Assembly: GCF_002234675.1 (NCBI RefSeq)
Contig: NC_019866.2
Span: 12,057,261 to 12,121,260 of the forward strand
DNA from: Oryzias latipes
Taxonomy: Eukaryota > Chordata > Actinopteri > Beloniformes > Adrianichthyidae
DNA: 64,000 nucleotides
Direction: 5' to 3'
A program made the translations under genes and the position numbers. Positions 11,897 to 21,290 of this stretch are shown here, piece by piece (position 1 is the stretch's first letter; each line of letters starts with the position of its first letter). The notes under the pieces are model-generated. The model searched no databases. It worked only from the letters and a program-made list of their open reading frames with translations, and was not told the origin of the DNA.

Positions 11897-13346
11897 ACCT
11901 GGATAAATAACAATCTTCACCAACAGTTTACATCACAGAAAAAGTCTACAAAGGTAATAAATGGTCATTCCTTCAAAAGAATCAGTTCATTACTGTTGCA
12001 ATTATTTTATTCCAGTACAAATTCCACTCCGGTTTGTAAGATTTGGTATTAAAATTCATCCAAAATATATTTTTTGTCCCTTGACAGCTAGGTTCCTACA
12101 ATCCTGAATAAAATCAGGTGAGTAAAGAGATCAGTTCATTTAGAATAACGCGTGTTTACATATTATAATTAGCTGGACTTTCAGATCTGTGTGAACATTT
12201 TGATGACTTTGAATAAAAATATTGTATTTAAAAATGTTTTTGAATTTCTATTATATGCGATAACAGGACTAGGGAATAACCTGTATTAATTTCCAAGAAA
12301 AATATTGTGTTACGTTTTATAATTTTCTGGGAGTTGGGGAATAAAATGAATCACAAACAATCTTTATTGAAAAAAAGGTTTTCAGTCAAAATTTTCAAAA
12401 AGCTTTTTGCTCTGAAATTTTTGTTTTAAAACCTAAATTAGTTATGACACATTTGTAGTACGCCTCGGAAAAAATCCTTGACATTCTTTACCTTTTCAGT
12501 CAATTTTCGCCCCCTCCTTTGTCTTTACCTATTTTTTTTATTTAAATATTTTAATTTTGTCTCTACGTGTTTGATATTTTTGTTATAATGCACAAGAAAA
12601 GTTTGATCTCAAATTCAGGGATTTTTGCAGTAAAAAAATGACAAAATTACTTGATTATGAAGTTTCTTGGACAAGTTCAAGTTCATTTAATAAAAACCAT
12701 TGTGTAGTAAAAAAAAACATCTGTAAAAATAAAATAAAAAAGAAGCTGGGGTTGTACTAAAAAGATATATATAAATGATAAACAACCAGTAAACTTGCTG
12801 CTCTATGATGCTTCATGGTCTTATCCCCCCCCCCCTATTAATACCCTCTTACCCCCCCCCCCCCCCCTCTAACACCCCTCTCTCTTCTTCCCTTCTTTCC
12901 TTTTCTGTCCGGTCCAACACCAAAGATTTTCATATATGATCGAAATTAATAAAGTTTGGCCTCAATTACAAAAGGGGTTTATTCAGACATACCTTTGGTT
13001 TGTCTGAAGATTAATAACCCCTGTTGTTAAAGTAAAATATGTCCAACACAAGAGGCCCTCGGCTCTCATCTGCCTGCCCAGCTGTTGGACAGGACAAGTT
13101 AAAAAAAAAAAAAGAAAAAAAAAAAGTTAGATATAAAACATTTGAACAAAAAGATAAATGTTGGAACAAATAAGTATAATGGAATAGATCAAAAAGGTCC
13201 CAGAGCATTAAAGGGTAGATGCATCAATTCAGGTTTAGAGTGCAGCCTGACTAATAAAACTTTATAAATAAAATGAAATAAAAAAATAAAATAACATTTT
13301 AAAATTGCATTTGATAGACTAGAAAGGCGGACAACTTGGAGTTTGT

Positions 13347-13360
13347 CCACCAGAGGGCTC
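13347..13360 (+). promoter_or_regulatory. CTCF-like motif a (unit 1)
   Basis: CCACCAGAGGGCTC fits the CTCF core CCASYAGRKGGCRS with one mismatch. It is 212 bp upstream of a second motif in the same orientation and about 400 bp upstream of the CpG-rich candidate promoter. Binding is inferred from the motif only. Confidence 0.5.
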
Positions 13361-13558
13361 CCCACACATCACAGAGACGTTTCCAGTAATATGTTGACAA
13401 CCAGAACTTTGGCGTTTGGATGAGTTCTTCAAAATACCGAGCAAATTTTCAGTTAAAATACGTTATTTTATCATTATTTTAAGAATAACAAGTAAAACCG
13501 AAAAGTAATGTGGTGAAACAGGCAGAATTTCACAGTGATTTGAAGTAACCACTCCTGT

Positions 13559-13573
13559 CCGCTAGATGGCAGC
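13559..13573 (+). promoter_or_regulatory. CTCF-like motif b (unit 1)
   Basis: CCGCTAGATGGCAGC fits the CTCF core with one mismatch (third base). Same orientation as motif a. Confidence 0.5.
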
Positions 13574-13739
13574 CTTTTCAAGCGAATACAAGACTTCACA
13601 TAGACTCAACTTAGATCTCCGCCAGCAAAATCGTTCACTTTGTTTGAAGCTATAGCAGTATGTTTTTAATTTTTTAAGAAAAACTGAATTTAAAAATGTG
13701 AGCTTTTTAATAACCTTTACAAAGCGACATTTGCATCCG

Positions 13740-14101
13740 TTTTCCGGCAGACAGCTGTGCAGGGAAACCCGCGTCTTATTATTATCGCTTCACTGCAAAG
13801 CCGTGACGCAACTGACACTCCGCTGCTGCAACCCATTAAAATATGAAGCAGCCGTGCGCCGCGGATCGCCTTCTTCCTGGGGTGTCGGTGCCGTTTGTCT
13901 GGTGAGGAGCGGGGGTGTGGCGGCGCCGAGCACCCCCCCCACCTTCACCGCTTTCAACCAAAACAATACACGCCCAGATCTCGTGGATTTTGTGGCGGAA
14001 GAGCTCAGATCACGCACCTCCAGTCCCGCACCTTAAAAATCTCATCGCCTCGCGCAGATCGGTCGGAAGGATACAGACAGACAGAGGATGCGATAACCAC
14101 G
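13740..14101 (+). promoter_or_regulatory. tex2: CpG-rich candidate TEX2 promoter and 5' noncoding exon (unit 1)
   Basis: This is the most CpG-dense stretch upstream of the TEX2 coding exons. It contains GCGCCGCGGATCGCC- and GGCGGCGCC-like segments and a TGACGCAA bZIP-type site at 13804-13811. It ends at a strong donor, CCACG|GTAAGG (GT at 14102). No coding ORF with known homology is present, so it is best read as promoter plus noncoding first exon of TEX2, whose first coding exon has an acceptor but no nearby promoter. The link to TEX2 is inference; RNA evidence would settle it. Confidence 0.45.
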
Positions 14102-14584
14102 GTAAGGTTACAGACGCACCCCTTTCCGTTTGATTTTCAGCGCCCTCGTGAGCTTTAACCACCATCAGACTGAGACAAAGCTGTCACAACATCAGACTCA
14201 CTCCAGCAGGCTGGGATGTGCCTGTGGTCTGGATGCATGGAGGGGCAATTCACAGCTGCCCTCAGGAAAAGGTTTGTTCTGTCAGGGCAGGTGTCTCATG
14301 CATGCATCATCCATCTGTCTGTCTGCACAACTTGTGCATTCATCTCCCCTCCTCTGGGTCTCCCAGAGAGCAGAAGGCCAACATCCTCATGAGGAGCAGA
14401 TCGCTTTACACTTTCACTGGAGGCCTGCTGACTGCTCCTGGCATCATCTGGAGTCCCCGTGTGAACTTCCTCCCACGAGGAAATGCAAATAACGCTGTCA
14501 GACACACAACTGGTGATGGCTTCCAGACAGGAGCCACTAAACAAACATGTCCTGTGAATCATCTGAACTCTTCTTCATCTTTAG

Positions 14585-14665
14585 GCTCCTTAGCATCATG
14601 ATCAACAAAGTGTGTCACTGCAGGCTGAGTTCCAACTGGAGACTGAATGCCTCTGAATTCTCAAG
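14585..14665 (+). other. Candidate second TEX2 5' exon (unit 1)
   Basis: An 81-nt segment bounded by an acceptor (CATCTTTAG) and a strong donor (CAAG|GTAAGA). It contains ATG (14599) with an open frame to the donor. Spliced to the TEX2 coding exon at 31119 this frame would stop after two codons, making a 24-codon upstream ORF. Support is from splice-site quality only. Confidence 0.3.
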
Positions 14666-15463
14666 GTAAGACACCCTCCTCTTCCTCCTCCTCCACCCCC
14701 TCCTGCTCCTCTGACCTTGTGTGTTGGTGTTTACGAGAGGCAAAGCGAATTGATCCACGGCCTTCAGCGTCTGGCTGTTCCTGTCTTTATCGGCGTCCCT
14801 TTGGACTCGAGACATTTGCATAAGTGCTACAGCCCTATTTGTGGGAGGCTGTGCTGACAGTACAGTTACACGGTGACCTAAATGCAGGTCGGCTTCTGTC
14901 TTCTGCTTGTTGTCATGCTGCAGGCGGTGAACTTTAGGGTTAAACTGCAGTTCACATGTTTGGAGCCGAGAAAGGCGGCTTGAGGGGGTTTGGCAGGCTG
15001 GTTCACAGTCAGCACCAACAACTCCTCATGCTGCTGCCGCTGGTGTCATTAGTGCAAAAATGCCCTAAATGTAGGTTTGTGTTTTGCCTCTTTTATTGAC
15101 CCGTGTGACATTTGTAGTTAGTGCCGGGTGATGTGCTTTTATTTAAAGGGGCAGAAGCTCCTTTAAATGTCATCAGGCACAATCATCTGCTGTTTCGGTA
15201 ATGAGCAAAAAATATTCAGAAAGGTTGAATATTTACCTAGTTTAGTGTTTTTAATTAAAAACAAATGTTGTTCAGCTTTTAGTTTGCAGCTAACATAAAC
15301 AACAGATTGTCCTGCACAATAAATTGAAAATTGTCGACATTTCGACATTAGCTGGCATATTGCAAAAAACAACGTAAACAGAAAAATAATGTCTACCTTC
15401 AGGACCCACTGGGGTTTTTGACATGTTGTTGTGGCATTTGTGTGATGATGGGGGACAGATATT

Positions 15464-15570
15464 AACCGGCTCAGTGGCCTTGTGGTAGAGTGACTGCCCT
15501 GAGATTGGAAGGTCGTGAGTTCAAACCCAGGCTGAGTCACACAATGTCTCCCTGCTTGACACTCAGCATT
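15464..15570 (+). mobile_element. tRNA-derived SINE, tail cut by duplication breakpoint
   Basis: Head of a SINE with an A-box-like GGCTCAGTGGCC and a B-box-like GAGTTCAAACCC (15517-15528). The element stops abruptly after ACTCAGCATT at 15570, where the second duplication unit begins. Confidence 0.75.
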
Positions 15571-17147
15571 CAAGCAGAACATCCACTCTCAGACAAGCAG
15601 GTCTACCTAAGCTCTGCAATCATTAGAATTTAGATCAAAAGGTTGCTCTCAACAAAGAACAGCTTTGAGTTGAGAGGAGGAAGCCCTTTGCACACACTGA
15701 TATGTACTTTTACAGTCCAGAATATTGATTGGTCGACCGACCCGAAAGGTGCTTTGTGCTGGAAAAGTGTTGAAGCGAGAGGCGATGCCTGGGTTTTAGC
15801 CCGTTCTGATGATGTTGCCGTCTCTTGTGATATTTAGGAAGGATGCAATTACCAAACACTGCAAATAAAAAAGGCTTTCATGTCTCGCCCTCCTGCTGTG
15901 ACTTGATAAGGATGAGGAAACACACACCACGCACACACCAGCGGACGCTGAAAGTCATCCTCTTTCAAATACACTTAGGAACATCATATGCCCCCCTCCC
16001 ACACCATTTTTTTTTCAATATGCTTGAGTTCAAAGGAGTCCAAGCGAGGTGGCGACCTATGCTGCTTTTCCAGCTAATAGTCTGTCCCACCATCTGCACT
16101 GATCTAGTGAGGAGTGGGTTTTATGAACTTCATAAAGGGATGGCTATTAGAGCGTCAGGCTGCAGATTGGCTGTGTGGCCTTTGAGTTTAACAGCTGGGG
16201 TCCTGAGTGCTTTGATGTGTAACACTATTAAATCATTTTTGAGAGGTAGGGGGAGCGGCTGGAACCTCACAAAAGGCCATGGTCCCTGATGTGTTAGGTA
16301 ACTCTCTTTTCTTCCTTTGGGCATAAAAAAATGCACCCAGAAAACAAGGATTCAAACAGTTTGTTGTCCGTTTTTATTTCAAAAGTCACAGAGGAGAGGT
16401 TGGAATTGAGATCAACACAGTGTCATGTACTAAAACCTTTGCTTTTTGTATTTCTGATGTTGTTTGTGAGATCAAAGTTCAGGCTTTTTGTACAAATCTA
16501 GAATTAAGGTAACTGAAAACAGGAAACCTTTCTCGAAAGAATAAAAAAGACAAATCAGTTTAGTTCGGAATTATGGAGAAAAATGGACACACTAACTCAA
16601 GTGAGAAAAAAGACATCAACCAATCAGTCCTTTCTAAAACGTTTTATTCGTCAGATCAAGCAGTCACCCAAAATAATCAAATTGTGACCAAAGATCTATA
16701 CATAATCTTGCAAAAAAACTTTAAGCAATCCCAACTAATTCACTTTTAAGACCTTCCTCATAAAATTTTTTTTAAAAAACATCCCACAGAATAAAGTCAA
16801 AAACTGAACTCCATCTCCAAAGAAAAGGATGAGAATAAAGAATCCTCAGTCCAGTTATTTTACAGAGAAAGTGTGGGACTCTTCTGCTCTGTAAAAAAAC
16901 CTCAAATCAATCGTTCTTTTTTTACCAAAACTATAAAAAATCTAAACAAAGCCTCTGTTCTAATGCGTTGGTGTTGTGCCGTCCTCACCAATTTAAAGTG
17001 AAATGAAATCAAACGCTGCTCCTAGACTGACCTTAGCTTCGTTTGAGAACCATGTTTATCCTCCTCAAGTAAAAAATAAAAAATAAAAAATCAGAGGAAA
17101 TGAATAATTTCAACTTACATCAACTTAAACTTGAGTCACGGTATCAG

Positions 17148-17252
17148 GACTTTAAATCTTCTTTGAAAGACTTCGCCACTCATCTAAGTGGCGTCATCAG
17201 TCTGGTCTGGACTGATGGCGCCATTCAGATGAGTGAAAGAAAATTTTAAGTC
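17148..17252. repeat. Foldback hairpin repeat (unit 2)
   Basis: Identical copy of the 11792-11896 hairpin in the second duplication unit. Confidence 0.6.
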
Positions 17253-18707
17253 ACCTGGATAAATAACAATCTTCACCAACAGTTTACATCACAGAAAAAG
17301 TCTACAAAGGTAATAAATGGTCATTCCTTCAAAAGAATCAGTTCATTACTGTTGCAATTATTTTATTCCAGTACAAATTCCACTCCGGTTTGTAAGATTT
17401 GGTATTAAAATTCATCCAAAATATATTTTTTGTCCCTTGACAGCTAGGTTCCTACAATCCTGAATAAAATCAGGTGAGTAAAGAGATCAGTTCATTTAGA
17501 ATAACGCGTGTTTACATATTATAATTAGCTGGACTTTCAGATCTGTGTGAACATTTTGATGACTTTGAATAAAAATATTGTATTTAAAAATGTTTTTGAA
17601 TTTCTATTATATGCGATAACAGGACTAGGGAATAACCTGTATTAATTTCCAAGAAAAATATTGTGTTACGTTTTATAATTTTCTGGGAGTTGGGGAATAA
17701 AATGAATCACAAACAATCTTTATTGAAAAAAAGGTTTTCAGTCAAAATTTTCAAAAAGCTTTTTGCTCTGAAATTTTTGTTTTAAAACCTAAATTAGTTA
17801 TGACACATTTGTAGTACGCCTCGGAAAAAATCCTTGACATTCTTTACCTTTTCAGTCAATTTTCGCCCCCTCCTTTGTCTTTACCTATTTTTTTTATTTA
17901 AATATTTTAATTTTGTCTCTACGTGTTTGATATTTTTGTTATAATGCACAAGAAAAGTTTGATCTCAAATTCAGGGATTTTTGCAGTAAAAAAATGACAA
18001 AATTACTTGATTATGAAGTTTCTTGGACAAGTTCAAGTTCATTTAATAAAAACCATTGTGTAGTAAAAAAAAACATCTGTAAAAATAAAATAAAAAAGAA
18101 GCTGGGGTTGTACTAAAAAGATATATATAAATGATAAACAACCAGTAAACTTGCTGCTCTATGATGCTTCATGGTCTTATCCCCCCCCCCTATTAATACC
18201 CTCTTACCCCCCCCCCCCCCCCCCCCCCCTCTAACACCCCTCTCTCTTCTTCCCTTCTTTCCTTTTCTGTCCGGTCCAACACCAAAGATTTTCATATATG
18301 ATCGAAATTAATAAAGTTTGGCCTCAATTACAAAAGGGGTTTATTCAGACATACCTTTGGTTTGTCTGAAGATTAATAACCCCTGTTGTTAAAGTAAAAT
18401 ATGTCCAACACAAGAGGCCCTCGGCTCTCATCTGCCTGCCCAGCTGTTGGACAGGACAAGTTAAAAAAAAAAAAGAAAAAAAAAAAGTTAGATATAAAAC
18501 ATTTGAACAAAAAGATAAATGTTGGAACAAATAAGTATAATGGAATAGATCAAAAAGGTCCCAGAGCATTAAAGGGTAGATGCATCAATTCAGGTTTAGA
18601 GTGCAGCCTGACTAATAAAACTTTATAAATAAAATGAAATAAAAAAATAAAATAACATTTTAAAATTGCATTTGATAGACTAGAAAGGCGGACAACTTGG
18701 AGTTTGT

Positions 18708-18721
18708 CCACCAGAGGGCTC
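18708..18721 (+). promoter_or_regulatory. CTCF-like motif a (unit 2)
   Basis: Identical duplicate of the motif at 13347-13360. Confidence 0.5.
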
Positions 18722-18919
18722 CCCACACATCACAGAGACGTTTCCAGTAATATGTTGACAACCAGAACTTTGGCGTTTGGATGAGTTCTTCAAAATACCG
18801 AGCAAATTTTCAGTTAAAATACGTTATTTTATCATTATTTTAAGAATAACAAGTAAAACCGAAAAGTAATGTGGTGAAACAGGCAGAATTTCACAGTGAT
18901 TTGAAGTAACCACTCCTGT

Positions 18920-18934
18920 CCGCTAGATGGCAGC
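18920..18934 (+). promoter_or_regulatory. CTCF-like motif b (unit 2)
   Basis: Identical duplicate of the motif at 13559-13573. The window therefore has four same-direction CTCF-like motifs around the two candidate promoters. Confidence 0.5.
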
Positions 18935-19100
18935 CTTTTCAAGCGAATACAAGACTTCACATAGACTCAACTTAGATCTCCGCCAGCAAAATCGTTCACT
19001 TTGTTTGAAGCTATAGCAGTATGTTTTTAATTTTTTAAGAAAAACTGAATTTAAAAATGTGAGCTTTTTAATAACCTTTACAAAGCGACATTTGCATCCG

Positions 19101-19462
19101 TTTTCCGGCAGACAGCTGTGCAGGGAAACCCGCGTCTTATTATTATCGCTTCACTGCAAAGCCGTGACGCAACTGACACTCCGCTGCTGCAACCCATTAA
19201 AATATGAAGCAGCCGTGCGCCGCGGATCGCCTTCTTCCTGGGGTGTCGGTGCCGTTTGTCTGGTGAGGAGCGGGGGTGTGGCGGCGCCGAGCACCCCCCC
19301 CACCTTCACCGCTTTCAACCAAAACAATACACGCCCAGATCTCGTGGATTTTGTGGCGGAAGAGCTCAGATCACGCACCTCCAGTCCCGCACCTTAAAAA
19401 TCTCATCGCCTCGCGCAGATCGGTCGGAAGGATACAGACAGACAGAGGATGCGATAACCACG
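19101..19462 (+). promoter_or_regulatory. tex2: CpG-rich candidate TEX2 promoter and 5' noncoding exon (unit 2)
   Basis: Duplicate of 13740-14101 with the same donor (GT at 19463). If both copies work, TEX2 has two alternative promoters 5361 bp apart that give nearly indistinguishable transcripts. Confidence 0.45.
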
Positions 19463-19945
19463 GTAAGGTTACAGACGCACCCCTTTCCGTTTGATTTTCA
19501 GCGCCCTCGTGAGCTTTAACCACCATCAGACTGAGACAAAGCTGTCACAACATCAGACTCACTCCAGCAGGCTGGGATGTGCCTGTGGTCTGGATGCATG
19601 GAGGGGCAATTCACAGCTGCCCTCAGGAAAAGGTTTGTTCTGTCAGGGCAGGTGTCTCATGCATGCATCATCCATCTGTCTGTCTGCACAACTTGTGCAT
19701 TCATCTCCCCTCCTCTGGGTCTCCCAGAGAGCAGAAGGCCAACATCCTCATGAGGAGCAGATCGCTTTACACTTTCACTGGAGGCCTGCTGACTGCTCCT
19801 GGCATCATCTGGAGTCCCCGTGTGAACTTCCTCCCACGAGGAAATGCAAATAACGCTGTCAGACACACAACTGGTGATGGCTTCCAGACAGGAGCCACTA
19901 AACAAACATGTCCTGTGAATCATCTGAACTCTTCTTCATCTTTAG

Positions 19946-20026
19946 GCTCCTTAGCATCATGATCAACAAAGTGTGTCACTGCAGGCTGAGTTCCAACTGG
20001 AGACTGAATGCCTCTGAATTCTCAAG
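19946..20026 (+). other. Candidate second TEX2 5' exon (unit 2)
   Basis: Identical duplicate of 14585-14665 with the same acceptor, donor and upstream ORF. Confidence 0.3.
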
Positions 20027-20824
20027 GTAAGACACCCTCCTCTTCCTCCTCCTCCACCCCCTCCTGCTCCTCTGACCTTGTGTGTTGGTGTTTACGAGAG
20101 GCAAAGCGAATTGATCCACGGCCTTCAGCGTCTGGCTGTTCCTGTCTTTATCGGCGTCCCTTTGGACTCGAGACATTTGCATAAGTGCTACAGCCCTATT
20201 TGTGGGAGGCTGTGCTGACAGTACAGTTACACGGTGACCTAAATGCAGGTCGGCTTCTGTCTTCTGCTTGTTGTCATGCTGCAGGCGGTGAACTTTAGGG
20301 TTAAACTGCAGTTCACATGTTTGGAGCCGAGAAAGGCGGCTTGAGGGGGTTTGGCAGGCTGGTTCACAGTCGGCACCAACAACTCCTCATGCTGCTGCCG
20401 CTGGTGTCATTAGTGCAAAAATGCCCTAAATGTAGGTTTGTGTTTTGCCTCTTTTATTGACCCGTGTGACATTTGTAGTTAGTGCCGGGTGACATGCTTT
20501 TATTTAAAGGGGCAGAAGCTCCTTTAAATGTCATCAGGCACAATCATCTGCTGTTTCGGTAATGAGCAAAAAATATTCAGAAAGGTTGAATATTTACCTA
20601 GTTTAGTGTTTTTAATTAAAAACAAATGTTGTTCAGCTTTTAGTTTGCAGCTAACATAAACAACAGATTGTCCTGCACAATAAATTGAAAATTGTCGACA
20701 TTTCGACATTAGCTGGCATATTGCAAAAAACAACGTAAACAGAAAAATAATGTCTACCTTCAGGACCCACTGGGGTTTTTGACATGTTGTTGTGGCATTT
20801 GTGTGATGATGGGGGACAGATATT

Positions 20825-20985
20825 AACCGGCTCAGTGGCCTTGTGGTAGAGTGACTGCCCTGAGATTGGAAGGTCGTGAGTTCAAACCCAGGCTGAGTCA
20901 CACAATGTCTCCCTGCTTGACACTCAGCATTATGGGGGCTGAATTGGGGATTTCACACACCTAGATGTGTGACAACTTACAGGAC
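20825..20985 (+). mobile_element. tRNA-derived SINE (more complete copy)
   Basis: Same SINE as at 15464, but continuing through the body (GGGGGCTGAATTGGGG) beyond the duplication end at 20931. It has Pol III A- and B-box-like motifs (B box 20878-20889). It is not a functional tRNA gene: it lacks a closed acceptor stem and has the fused SINE body. I recognise the CTTGTGGTAGAGTG..CTGCCCTGAGA head as a common teleost SINE type; the family name is not certain. Confidence 0.8.
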
Positions 20986-21009
20986 TTCAACTTTAATTTA
21001 GAGAAAATA

Positions 21010-21290
21010 AAACCTACAACAGCAAGCTCCAAGCTCCGCTCCATAGAAGACTAGATCTTTTCCTCGTCTGAGCTAGTATCTGGCTCTAAACTGTAAGGCT
21101 GGATAGCTCCAATATTGCTTTCCATTTTTGCTGCACTAATATTAGGTTGGGCTTTTGAGGGGCTGTCAGCCAGAGGGGGAGAGAGTAAACAAAGGGATGA
21201 TGATGATGGGAAGTCAGGGCAGGTTACTCCACCCACAAGTCAGAGGGGAATTTCTCACGAACTCCTGCCGCTCGGCAGAAAATGTCCTGT
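21010..21290 (-). repeat. Dispersed repeat copy B with SNIGAIQPYSLEP peptide
   Basis: The best-preserved copy of the family seen at 7781-8215 and 63150-63374. On the minus strand an ATG at about 21124 opens MESNIGAIQPYSLEP followed by a DTSSDEE acidic stretch. The aromatic-x-EP motif followed by an acidic run resembles the N-terminal segment of multicopy fish proteins with a P2X7-receptor-tail-like domain; this is recall, not a search. Only this short segment is present, so it is a fragment. Confidence 0.55.

Larger units (their letters stand above)
10213..15570. repeat. Tandem duplication, unit 1 (5.36 kb)
   Basis: This segment is repeated head to tail at 15571-20931. Comparing the two, I saw three substitutions (15011 A/G, 15132-15133 TG/CA) and three homopolymer length changes: C11/C10 and C16/C23 near 12825-12867, and A13/A12 near 13101. 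The junction shares at most 2 bp (TT) between the two breakpoints, which fits end-joining rather than recombination between long repeats. The right breakpoint lies inside a tRNA-derived SINE, cutting off the SINE's tail in this unit. The unit holds two CTCF-like motifs, a foldback hairpin and the candidate TEX2 promoter and 5' exons. Confidence 0.95.
15571..20931. repeat. Tandem duplication, unit 2 (5.36 kb)
   Basis: Second unit of the head-to-tail duplication. Offset to unit 1 is 5356 bp at the start and 5361 bp after the poly-C and poly-A tracts, fully accounted for by the homopolymer changes (-1, +7, -1). Its right end runs smoothly on into the rest of the SINE at 20932, so the right flank of this unit is the ancestral one. 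The left flank of unit 1 is ancestral on the other side. A false duplication in the assembly is an alternative to a real one. Confidence 0.95.

Noticed and set aside
13698-14601. Several overlapping ORFs in the CpG-rich region
   Set aside because: Open frames on both strands in GC-rich sequence are expected by chance; the splice donor at 14102 and promoter-like composition explain the region better.
15470-15545. tRNA gene (B-box and tRNA-like head)
   Set aside because: The sequence continues into a SINE body, has no closed acceptor stem, and the same repeat head is known across fish genomes; it is a SINE, not a tRNA gene.
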